From contig CALLRW010000001.1 of assembly GCA_938014215.1 (NCBI GenBank), positions 199,715 to 263,714 of the forward strand: a DNA stretch of 64,000 nt, given 5' to 3'. Each line of letters begins with the position of its first letter. Position 1 is the first letter of the stretch. The translations under genes were made by a program, and so were the position numbers. The stretch comes from an uncultured Alistipes sp. Its GTDB lineage: Bacteria; Bacteroidota; Bacteroidia; Bacteroidales; Rikenellaceae. Under the pieces are notes generated by a model that saw only the letters and a list, made by a program, of their open reading frames with translations, did no database searches and was not told the DNA's origin. Of the stretch, positions 50,818 through 58,738 are shown piece by piece.

Positions 50818-51375
50818 CTATTTTAGTTTCTTGCCGCAGGAGAAAGCCTTGTCGACCGTAGCCCCCAATTCGATATATTCGAGATGGATGGGGTCGAAGC
50901 TGATCGGGCGCAACTTACGCAGGTCGATTTGTCCGTCGGTCAGAATGCTTTCGTCGGCCGAGATGTTGACGATACGTCCTGTCAGATGGCAGCTTGCGGG
51001 ATCATAGGAGAGTAGTTCGCACTCGAGCGTCATGGGCAGTTCGTCGATCATCGGGGCATTGACGTGTGTCGAAGGTGTGGCATGAAATCCCGCCCGGGCG
51101 AATTTGTCGGGGACTTTGTTCCCGGAGACGATACCCGCATAGTCGCAGGCAGCCACTTGATCGACCGTAGCCATGCTGACGGTGAAGGCACGAGTCGCAA
51201 GGATATTTTTCGTGGTTTTATGCCCGGCGGAGAGGCAGATTCCGATTGTCTCATCGGTAAACATGCCACCCCAGGCGGCATTCATGACATTGGGCACGCC
51301 TTGTTCGTCGTAGGCTGCCACGATCAGTACCGGCATCGGATAGAGCCAACTCTTCGATCCAAAGTCTTTTTTCAT
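50818..51375 (-). CDS. Flavin reductase-like FMN-binding protein
   Basis: This is a 185-residue soluble protein of the flavin reductase/FMN-binding split-barrel family. It has a short N-terminus, PMPVLIVAAYDEQGVPNVMN, the AAWGGMF segment, FTVSMATVDQVAACDYAGI, and the C-terminal FDPIHLEYIELG. The Tyr-Pro-Met-Pro and Asn-Ala-Ala motifs are typical of small Bacteroidales members often annotated as flavoredoxin or NADH-FMN oxidoreductase. The gene is 21 bp upstream of the helicase start on the same strand, so they could be co-transcribed, though a functional link is doubtful. A 13-bp palindrome lies just upstream. It has backbone-like GC content. Confidence 0.85.
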   Translation of the reverse strand: MKKDFGSKSWLYPMPVLIVAAYDEQGVPNVMNAAWGGMFTDETIGICLSAGHKTTKNILATRAFTVSMATVDQVAACDYAGIVSGNKVPDKFARAGFHATPSTHVNAPMIDELPMTLECELLSYDPASCHLTGRIVNISADESILTDGQIDLRKLRPISFDPIHLEYIELGATVDKAFSCGKKLK

Positions 51376-51395
51376 ATTGCTTCGTGAAATTAGTC

Positions 51396-51408
51396 CGTAA
51401 ATTTTACG
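51396..51408. promoter_or_regulatory. Small palindrome upstream of the flavin reductase gene
   Basis: CGTAAA-T-TTTACG is a perfect 13-bp inverted repeat 20-33 bp before the ATG, where an operator would lie. No regulator is known for it. Confidence 0.35.
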
Positions 51409-51805
51409 AAAATTACAAGAATTTAACGACTCGACAAAATGTGAATTTTTTGAAAATAGGCGACTCGAGATCTGGTCATTAACTTTTTAGGGATAATCCG
51501 GCTTGGGCGGTATAATACGTAAAAGCTAAGGATTGTTCTCGTTATATTAGCCTGGAAACTAATGTGTAAGCTGAGTATTGAGTATAGAGTGACTCCAGAG
51601 ATATTGAGGCTTTGACGTATCTATCTCCGTATTATGATATGCTTTTTGTGTGGAGTATAATATTTTGTTGTCAGGACTGAGTTGGCTCGATAATTTATTG
51701 GTATATAGTGCTTTGTTGTTTCTTTGGTTATATAGTGCAATTTATCCTCAAGGCCTGATAATAAAAGTATTTATATTTTATAGAATAATTTCTTCAAGAA
51801 GGTGT
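51409..51805. other. AT-rich gap without a recognised gene
   Basis: Composition drops sharply compared with the flavin reductase gene. Short frames exist (51650-51838 on the plus strand) but read as low-complexity hydrophobic sequence with no family features. I see no promoter, terminator or repeat to report. Confidence 0.4.
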
Positions 51806-52351
51806 TCACCCTTCAATGATAGAGTAAATGTTGTTTAATATAAATCGTTGTGCATTAGCATTATATATGACAAATAAGAATCTTCCATTACTACCATCTC
51901 TCATTTCAGTGCTAATGCCTACAGCTCGACCGGCTTCAGTAGGGCGTTTAGTTTTACCACCATCTTCTTTGACAATCTCTTCCAGATACCCATGAGATGA
52001 TAACCAAGCTAATATTTTAGTATAGTTTATAGGTTTCATGTTGTCAGGAACAAGTTTGTTAATTTCCCTGACAAAATTAGTTATACCACTCTTTTCAGAG
52101 ATATAAACCTTGCTTAAGTCTTCAGCGGAAATATTAAATTCAAGTTTATTTTCTTTCTCCTTTTTCGTGTTTTTCTGTATGAAGGAGTCAATTATTTCGG
52201 CTGCAAAAAATAAGCAACGAGATATATGTACATTGTTTACAATGTCTTCATCCTTAATTGGGCTGTTATCAAGAGGGTTAATCCCATTCGCTAACTTCGA
52301 TATCCATTCTTTGGTTATTCGCAGTTTGTCAGTGTCTATCATTTTTTCCAT
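51806..52351 (-). CDS. Hypothetical protein with helical N-terminus and winged-helix-like C-terminus
   Basis: This is a 181-residue soluble protein with AT-rich codon use. The N-terminal 60 residues contain KEWISKLANGINPLDNSPIK and NNVHISRCLFFAAEIIDSF, a pattern I have seen in small conserved proteins of mobile regions without a known role. Residues about 110-165 (YTKILAWLSSHGYLEEI, then RPTEAGRAVGIS) look like a winged helix similar to phage antirepressor C-terminal modules. No catalytic motif is visible. It stands alone at the right end of the island, upstream of a truncated queD copy. DNA binding is possible; function is unknown. Confidence 0.6.
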   Translation of the reverse strand: MEKMIDTDKLRITKEWISKLANGINPLDNSPIKDEDIVNNVHISRCLFFAAEIIDSFIQKNTKKEKENKLEFNISAEDLSKVYISEKSGITNFVREINKLVPDNMKPINYTKILAWLSSHGYLEEIVKEDGGKTKRPTEAGRAVGISTEMRDGSNGRFLFVIYNANAQRFILNNIYSIIEG

Positions 52352-52640
52352 ATCAAATTGGGATGAAATGTGCTACATATACAAATATACAAAATAAAAG
52401 AAATTGAGGAATGAATAAAAGAACTAATTGTCTTCAATTTATTGTGTTGATTAGTTTCGGAAGAAGGGGCCTTGAGATCGGTCGTCTGGCAGCAAAATCC
52501 TATGGAGAAGACTAGAGGTCTTAAAGAGTGGAGGGGATTCAGAGCGTCTATCTATTTTAGATATTCAAAATTCAAGTAGATATTTCGAACTTGCCCTTTG
52601 TTTATGGGAATTATTGCTTGAATATAAATCATTGTATTAT

Positions 52641-52743
52641 GGAGTATTGTGCTCGGAAATGATGTCGATAGTTGTCTGCTGTCCGGCGTTGCACCCAATG
52701 AGGAGTGTATATGTCCGAAGTGCGGGTACCGCAAGAAGAAGTA
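52641..52743 (+). pseudogene. Truncated 3' end of the queD-like gene
   Basis: This plus-strand relic encodes the last 30 or so residues of the queD-like product: the zinc-ribbon end CPKCGYRKKK and stop are kept, one Cys of the first CxxC is lost, and an extra base breaks the frame near 52655. It is the left part of the right-hand direct repeat. The gap 52352-52640 before it holds nothing else I can support. Confidence 0.75.
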
Positions 52744-52767
52744 ACCGTCACACTCTGTGGATAGAGT

Positions 52768-52800
52768 AGTCGGGTTCCGAAAATCGTGGCCCGACTTTTT
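52768..52800. terminator. Terminator of the RecQ/UvrD fusion gene (diverged copy)
   Basis: AGTCGGG (52768-52774) pairs with CCCGACT (52790-52796), followed by a T-run on the plus strand. The stem is shorter than its perfect copy at 43531-43562. Confidence 0.7.
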
Positions 52801-52813
52801 GTAAGGTCTTCAA

Positions 52814-55800
52814 TCAGAGTGTGAGGGTAAGGTCGGCTAGTAGGACGGCAGTTTCCGGTTCTTCCTTTGGGGCATCCTTGGGTTTCCAGGCTACAATGAA
52901 GCTGACAGTTGCGGATTTGACCCGATAGCCTTTCGCAAACCAATCGTTGAGTGTCTTCTGCATCCGGGCTGAAAGTTTGGCCACGGGACTGTCCGTTTTC
53001 TCGGTATAGAGCGTGAAGTCGCGGTATTGCAGTCGATCGCCGCTCTGCAGTGCCAGTACTTCGCGTTTGATTCCCTTGAAGAACTCCAGATAGACATCTC
53101 GATGGGAGAGTTGGAGAACGATCTCTTCGGGTAGGGTATAGCTCCGATCGTCGCGGTCGTGACGGTCGGCCGTCAGTCGGTCAAAGCAGTGTCCGTTGGT
53201 ATGAATGAACAGCCGGTTCTTGGCACGGGTGATTCCCACATAGTAGCGGCGCTTTAGCTCCGCATTCTTGGTGTAGTTATCGGTTAGAAGCATGTAGACG
53301 TCGTCGAACTCGCGTCCTTTGGCCTTGTGAATGGTTGATACCACCACCTCGGAGCCCGAAACATCGCAGAAATCCTCCATCGACGATTCGAAGACGAACT
53401 CCTTGAAATCGCTGATGTATTTCGTTTGGTTGAGATGCTCGAACTGTTCGAAGCAGCGTTTCACAAGATCCATATTCTGACTCCGTGCGTAGGTCTTACT
53501 CGTGGCGCGCTTTGCCTCCTCCCAGAGCTCGCCCGGAATCACGGGTGTCGTCACCCGTTTGTCCAGGTATCGGAGGAAGTATCGCATCTCGGAGAGGTTC
53601 CAAAAGCGGAAGCCGTCCATCGACTGGATCAGTTTGCACGGGACGCCCTCCTTGCGCAGAAGTCCGGTCAGGATGACCGCCTCGTCGTTCGTCTGGGTGA
53701 GTACGCACGAGGTACCCCCATGACGGTTACGGAGCAGTTCGTCGACCAGCGGGCGGTACATGATTGCCGAGGTGTGGCAGGTGACACCAACCCATCCTTC
53801 TTCGTGGCGCATCGATTGGATCTGCGTGTGCTTCATCCGTCCGGGGATCGATTGGACGAACTCGTTGGCAAAGGTGACCGGATGACGGGCACTGCGAAAA
53901 TTGTCGGTCATCTCGATGAGGCGAGCTCCGGGTCGTTGGGCCAGTTGGAACATGTAGCCGGAGTCAGATCCCCGGAATTCGTAGATGTTCTGGTCGTCGT
54001 CACCCACGGCGATGACGCGCATCTCCTCGTTGCGGGCCATCAGCGCCGTTACGAGGGCATACTCGTCGGCGGCCATGTCCTGTGCTTCATCGATGACGAG
54101 CACGGTCTTGCCGATCTTATTGGGTTCGACCTCCCCCTGTTCGATCATCTGGGCAGCCCGGGATACAATATCCTGGGCATCTTCGAGGTTGCCGATACGC
54201 CCCAGCAGATCGAAGCAATAGGAGTGGAAGGTCTTGATTTCGACGAAGTGGGCAGCATTGCCGATCAACGCCATCAGCCGCTGTTTGAACTCCGTGGCCG
54301 CCGCACGCGAGAAGGTGAGCATCAGCAGCTGTTCATGCTTGACATCTTCGAGCAGGAGCAGCGATGCCAGTTTGTGGACCAGTACACGGGTCTTGCCGCT
54401 ACCGGGTCCAGCCGCAACCACGATGCAGTGGGACTCCTTGTCGGAGATGATCTCCATCTGTCGCGGAGAGAGCGCCCCGAAGAGCTGTTCGTATTTCTGG
54501 GGCGTCAGGTTACGCTGGATCTCGTTGATGCGCTCGCCGCGGAAGTATTTCGCAATGAAGCGCCGGTAGTCCATTTGGAAGTAGTCCTGTACGAACTGCA
54601 GCGCCGCGTTGTAGTCCTTGACCATCAGATTGGCATACTCGCCCACGATGTGGACCTGCTGGATCTTCTGCTTGTAGAAGGCGTTGAGCAGCCGGTAGTC
54701 GTCGACCTTGTAGCGCGACTTGTTGTCCTTGATCCGGCGGATGTCCATCGCGTTGTAGAGGACCAGAAAGCCTCCTTCGAGCTTCAGCGCCCCGATCTTC
54801 GAGAGGTAGAGGAGTGCCTCCTCGACCTCGCCCAGCTGCAGGTCGTTCCGCCCGAAGAGCATCGTCCGGTTATCGGCCTTGAATTGATTCAGCAACTCGA
54901 CGATCGAGAACTGCACGGCATTGTCCGCTACGGTGTGTTCCTGCCCGGTGGCGTTGGGTTGCGCGAGTGTACGCGACAACTCGGCGGCCTGGCGGTAGAG
55001 CCATCCGATGGCAAAGCGGCAGATCTCGGTCCGTTTGTCGGACCTGGCCTCCGTCGACCGTAGGTCGGTCTGTCGCCGAAGTTGCAGGTTGTGATCTGCA
55101 TCCTCCTGTTTGCGGAGGTATCCCTTGACCGTAAGGAAATAGAGCAGGGTGCGGATGTCCTTCTCCTTGGAGGTGCCGATTCCCTCCTGGATGGCATCCT
55201 CGTTCAGCTGTTTGCAGGAGATGCTGAGCCCCTCCTCCGGAATGCGATGTAGCAGGTAGCGTTCGAGCTGGATGAAGCGCTCGAGCAGCTGCTGCGACTT
55301 GCGTTCCGAATCGCCCGTTCCGAGCAGGTAGGCTGACAGATCCTTGCTGTCGGCCAGGATCCCCTCCTGGCGCATGCGCTCCACGGCGGAGATCACCTCG
55401 CGCTTGCTCATGCCCAGAATATCGGCCAGATAGTCGATTCGCGATTCGGCCTCCGAGTCCTGCGCCTTGGCGATATATTTTTTCGAGATGAGAGACTTGA
55501 TGATGCGGACCGCCTGTTCGGTCTCTTTGCTGTCGAACAGTGGTGAGGCCGTCAGCCGTCGCCGGGCTTCGTCGAGATTCCGCACGGTGATGCCCGTGGC
55601 GTAGACGTGCGGAACGTTGTTGCCCCGTTCGAGGTAGCCGGCTTGTTCGAGTGCCGCCAGCGCGGTTCGTACCCGGGTTTCGATGTCGGGGCCCGAACCG
55701 TCCCACCCGGCCTGACGCGCGATCTCCAGTGCCGACGAATTGACCCGCATGCGCTGGCGTGTAAGCTCCTTCACCGCCTTCCATACCTGCTGGATCTCGC

Positions 55801-57730
55801 CGATACTCAGCTTCGTCTGGTTCAATAGGATGAAGTGTTTGTCCAGGTCGTTGTCACCGTAGAGGACGTAGCAGCGGGCATGCAGATGGGGGTTGCGGCC
55901 GGCGCGCCCCGCCTCCTGGACGTAGTTCTCCAGCGAATCGGAGATGTCGTAATGGACCACCAGCCCCACGTCGCTCTTGTCCACGCCCATGCCGAAGGCC
56001 GACGTGGCGACGATGATGCGCACCTGGTCGTTCATGAAGGCCTCCTGGTTGGTGATTTTCTCGTCGGAGTCCATCTTGCCGTTGAAAGGAAGGGCCCGGA
56101 AGCCGTCGTGGGTGAGGCGTGAAGCCAATTCCCGGGTTCGGCGGGTTCGCGAGACATAGACGATGGTTGGGCATTGTGAGTCGGCAATGAGTTCACGCAG
56201 TCGCTGGTATTTCTCTTCGTCGTTGTCGACGTGCAGCACCGAATAACTCAGGTTCGTGCGTGTGGCCTTCGAGGCGAAGAGCTCCAGATTCAGATCCAGC
56301 GTCTGTTTGAAGTAGTCGCGGATGTCCTGGATTACCTTCTGTTTGGCCGTGGCGGTGAAGCAGGAGACCGGGATCGGAAGTTTGCTTCCCTTTTTCTGCT
56401 GGTATTTGCGGATGAAGTGGCCGATATAGAGGTAATCGACCCGGAAGTCCTGGCCCCACGACGAGAAACAGTGAGCCTCGTCGATGACGAAGCGGACGAC
56501 GTTGCGGGCAAGGAGGATGCGTTCGATCGTAGCCGATCGTAGCATCTCGGGTGAGATGTAGAGCAGTGCGGCCGTTCCATCCTGTACCTTTTCGATGGCC
56601 AGTGCCCGCGTGATGGGATCCAGCATGCCGTTGATGGTGACGGCCTCGGTGATGCCCCGTTCGGCGAGGTTATCCACCTGGTCCTTCATCAGCGACTGCA
56701 GGGGTGAGATCACCACCGTGAGTCCGTGAACTGAGCGTCCTGCCATAAGAGCCGGCAGCTGGAAGGTGAGTGACTTTCCGCCACCGGTCGGGAAGATTGC
56801 CAGCAGTGAACGTCCTTCGACGGCCGCCTGTGTCGCCCGCTCCTGGAGAGGCTCGCCTTCGTAGGTACGGAAAGCATCGTAGCCGAACAGCGACTTGAGG
56901 CTGCGGTGGACGTCGAGTTGGGCGTTGCAGTAGGCACAGCCTGTAAGGCAGGGGGTGTGGCGCAGCTTTTTGATGACGAACTCCACGCTCGGGTAGTTAT
57001 GTAGTACCCATCCCGGCGTGATGGAGCGGTGATCGGTTGTGTCGATCAGCGCCAATGCATAGGCCAGTTCGCAGGGGTAGTGTTCGATCAATGGTTCGAG
57101 TTCGACGTTCTGGCAGATGCGGCCTCGGTAGACAGTTGCGATTTGTTCGCTGAGGTTACAATCCTTCGGGCCGGCACCCATCAAATCGAGAAATCCGTCG
57201 AACTCCGGCTGCCCCCTCAGCAGCGCGGCAAAGAGTCTCCGTTTCTGTTCGGGCCATGCATCCCAACGGGCCATCTCGTCCAGAAGCAGATCACGGGCCT
57301 TCTCACAGTCGTTGACCGGGTTGTTCATCTGATCGCTGACCAATTTATCATCCTTTACAAGCCGATGATAGGGACGTTCGGGAAAGAGTAGGGGCGAGAG
57401 GTAAAGCGTGTCGACCAGCCGCCAGGGAATCGGTTGATCCTCGAAGAGGTATTTGGCATCGTGGTGGATGATGTTGTGTCCGCAGAGATACTCCACACGC
57501 TCGAGAAAGGGTAGCAGCTCCTCTTTTGAGGCTTTATGAAAGATAGCCCCATCGTAGCGGAGCGCCCCGATGTCGTGGATCCGGTGGTCTGTCAGTCCAA
57601 TCTCAACATCCACAACCGCATAACGCAGCGGACCATACCGAAGCGAAGAGCGACTGCTTGCGCGGGTCGTATTCGACGACTCGGCAGCTCCGGTTTCGGC
57701 TGATTGGTTCAATATGGGGCTCTCTTGCAT
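52814..57730 (-). CDS. DnaQ-exonuclease / RecQ helicase / UvrD helicase triple fusion
   Basis: This is a 1638-residue protein with three modules. Residues about 36-155 form a DEDD exonuclease with Asp41 and Glu43 (VVDVEIG), Asp91 (HHDAKYL) and Asp141 (NPVNDCEKA). Residues about 255-690 form a RecQ helicase with Walker A TGGGKS at 315-320, IDEAHCFSSWGQDFR and GMGVDKSDVGLVVHY; a CxxxCxxC cluster (261-268) precedes it. Residues about 1130-1560 are UvrD/PcrA-like: AAGPGSGKT, VIDEAQDM, VGDDDQNIYEF and STIHKAKGREFD. Two helicases of the same 3'-5' polarity plus a nuclease suggest processing of broken or foreign DNA. It is much longer than housekeeping RecQ. The backbone-like GC content suggests long residence in this lineage. 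Confidence 0.92.
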   Translation of the reverse strand: MQESPILNQSAETGAAESSNTTRASSRSSLRYGPLRYAVVDVEIGLTDHRIHDIGALRYDGAIFHKASKEELLPFLERVEYLCGHNIIHHDAKYLFEDQPIPWRLVDTLYLSPLLFPERPYHRLVKDDKLVSDQMNNPVNDCEKARDLLLDEMARWDAWPEQKRRLFAALLRGQPEFDGFLDLMGAGPKDCNLSEQIATVYRGRICQNVELEPLIEHYPCELAYALALIDTTDHRSITPGWVLHNYPSVEFVIKKLRHTPCLTGCAYCNAQLDVHRSLKSLFGYDAFRTYEGEPLQERATQAAVEGRSLLAIFPTGGGKSLTFQLPALMAGRSVHGLTVVISPLQSLMKDQVDNLAERGITEAVTINGMLDPITRALAIEKVQDGTAALLYISPEMLRSATIERILLARNVVRFVIDEAHCFSSWGQDFRVDYLYIGHFIRKYQQKKGSKLPIPVSCFTATAKQKVIQDIRDYFKQTLDLNLELFASKATRTNLSYSVLHVDNDEEKYQRLRELIADSQCPTIVYVSRTRRTRELASRLTHDGFRALPFNGKMDSDEKITNQEAFMNDQVRIIVATSAFGMGVDKSDVGLVVHYDISDSLENYVQEAGRAGRNPHLHARCYVLYGDNDLDKHFILLNQTKLSIGEIQQVWKAVKELTRQRMRVNSSALEIARQAGWDGSGPDIETRVRTALAALEQAGYLERGNNVPHVYATGITVRNLDEARRRLTASPLFDSKETEQAVRIIKSLISKKYIAKAQDSEAESRIDYLADILGMSKREVISAVERMRQEGILADSKDLSAYLLGTGDSERKSQQLLERFIQLERYLLHRIPEEGLSISCKQLNEDAIQEGIGTSKEKDIRTLLYFLTVKGYLRKQEDADHNLQLRRQTDLRSTEARSDKRTEICRFAIGWLYRQAAELSRTLAQPNATGQEHTVADNAVQFSIVELLNQFKADNRTMLFGRNDLQLGEVEEALLYLSKIGALKLEGGFLVLYNAMDIRRIKDNKSRYKVDDYRLLNAFYKQKIQQVHIVGEYANLMVKDYNAALQFVQDYFQMDYRRFIAKYFRGERINEIQRNLTPQKYEQLFGALSPRQMEIISDKESHCIVVAAGPGSGKTRVLVHKLASLLLLEDVKHEQLLMLTFSRAAATEFKQRLMALIGNAAHFVEIKTFHSYCFDLLGRIGNLEDAQDIVSRAAQMIEQGEVEPNKIGKTVLVIDEAQDMAADEYALVTALMARNEEMRVIAVGDDDQNIYEFRGSDSGYMFQLAQRPGARLIEMTDNFRSARHPVTFANEFVQSIPGRMKHTQIQSMRHEEGWVGVTCHTSAIMYRPLVDELLRNRHGGTSCVLTQTNDEAVILTGLLRKEGVPCKLIQSMDGFRFWNLSEMRYFLRYLDKRVTTPVIPGELWEEAKRATSKTYARSQNMDLVKRCFEQFEHLNQTKYISDFKEFVFESSMEDFCDVSGSEVVVSTIHKAKGREFDDVYMLLTDNYTKNAELKRRYYVGITRAKNRLFIHTNGHCFDRLTADRHDRDDRSYTLPEEIVLQLSHRDVYLEFFKGIKREVLALQSGDRLQYRDFTLYTEKTDSPVAKLSARMQKTLNDWFAKGYRVKSATVSFIVAWKPKDAPKEEPETAVLLADLTLTL

Positions 57731-57812
57731 GGTATGGATGTCAAGTTCAGTTTAGTGAAGATTCCGTTCTAAGTAAAAAATGAGTAGATGCTTTTTATTA
57801 TCGCGCTCTATA

Positions 57813-57820
57813 CAAATTTA
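57813..57820 (-). promoter_or_regulatory. -7 promoter element of the helicase fusion gene
   Basis: On the minus strand TAAATTTG matches TAnnTTTG, giving a leader of about 75 nt before the ATG at 57730. Confidence 0.45.
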
Positions 57821-58402
57821 GCATTTTTCCCTTAATTTTATCTATTACCTTACGGCAATCTGTCTCTGAGTAGCTTTTGAATGGAATATTTGCTGGTAGA
57901 TTTGGTGGGTGAAACAGATTTGTAGACCAAAACTGTCACTGTTTCAGTACTCTTGTAAGCTAAAGATGTTATATTTTCTCCTGTTTTTTATTGAAAAAGA
58001 GGTGCTGATGTTGAAAAAGTTTTTTATTGAGGGTTATTAGTGATAAATGCAAAGTTAATCAAGTAAGATGAAGCATTGATATTGATAAATGTACAAAGAA
58101 TCTATATCCAAATGACATAAGTTGGAAAGATTATGTTGTAGGTTATAGTAAGAATGCTTATTTGAGGGATACATCTAGCGAATACTACTAGTATAAAAAT
58201 TATTAAAACATATGGTTTAATAATTGGTTAAAATTAAGGCCTTGGAATTAAAAGCATTATCTGCGAATAATGCACTATTTGAAATAGTATTGGAGAAACA
58301 TGATATAACATTACCGCAAAATAGACAATTATCTCAAAGTAAAGTTAATAAAGATTGTAACTTCCTTCTGATTCAAAGAAGTAAAATAGTAATGATAACT
58401 TG
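57821..58402 (+). other. AT-rich region with decayed coding sequence
   Basis: Two plus-strand frames look like former protein: about 58089-58192 (NDISWKDYVVGYSKNAYL, ending in TAG) and about 58223-58402 (KALELKALSANNALFEIV to a TGA). Neither has a start codon or full length. They may derive from one broken gene upstream of the methyltransferase operon. Coordinates are approximate. Confidence 0.3.
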
Positions 58403-58444
58403 ATCTCATATCGCGTTAGGTAAAAGTTTGATTTTAGTGTTGAA

Positions 58445-58482
58445 ATTCTCATATATGCATTTATTCTCGCATATATGAGAAT
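58445..58482. promoter_or_regulatory. Long palindromic operator of the methyltransferase operon
   Basis: ATTCTCATATATGC (58445-58458) and GCATATATGAGAAT (58469-58482) are perfect 14-bp inverted arms with a 10-bp spacer. The second arm abuts a TATTTTG-type promoter element at 58481-58487, 27 bp before the ATG at 58514. The DUF6471-type regulator encoded next is the likely ligand. Confidence 0.65.
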
Positions 58483-58513
58483 ATTTTGTTATTTTTACAA
58501 CAAAAAATATAGG

Positions 58514-58738
58514 ATGAATAATAATAAAGCAAAAACATTTCTCAAAATAGAAATGCTTAAAGATGGCATTTCTACTGAGGAACTTCATAGGTTATTGTTG
58601 TCCAAAGGTTATAATTACACTTTGTCAAGTATTAATAGCAAAATTAGTAGAGGTACGTTTAGTGCAACTTTTTTAATCCAATGCCTGGAAGCTATGGGAC
58701 ATTATAGTGTAAATATTAATGATATATTAGATAAATGA
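58514..58738 (+). CDS. Small DUF6471-type DNA-binding regulator
   Basis: This is a 74-residue helical protein starting at the ATG at 58514, which is preceded by TAGG; the longer frame from 58475 would start inside the operator. The sequence, with FLKIEMLKDGISTEELHRLL, INSKISRGTFSATFLIQCLE and AMGHY, follows the pattern of DUF6471 helix-turn-helix proteins, which are related to Cro/CI-type folds. Its stop codon overlaps the ATG of the first methyltransferase gene (ATGA at 58735-58738), so the three genes are translationally coupled. It probably controls the operon through the palindrome just upstream, as control proteins do in restriction-modification systems. The role is inferred. Confidence 0.75.
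   Translation: MNNNKAKTFLKIEMLKDGISTEELHRLLLSKGYNYTLSSINSKISRGTFSATFLIQCLEAMGHYSVNINDILDK

Larger units (their letters stand above)
52641..53071. repeat. Right direct repeat flanking the accessory island
   Basis: Partner of 43406-43833. It contains the truncated queD end, a diverged terminator and the intact 3' end of the RecQ-type fusion gene. The repeats are in direct orientation, about 9.2 kb apart. Confidence 0.85.

Noticed and set aside
51650..51838. A 62-codon plus-strand frame with a hydrophobic start.
   Set aside because: It overlaps the end of the opposite gene. It is AT-driven and has no conserved pattern.
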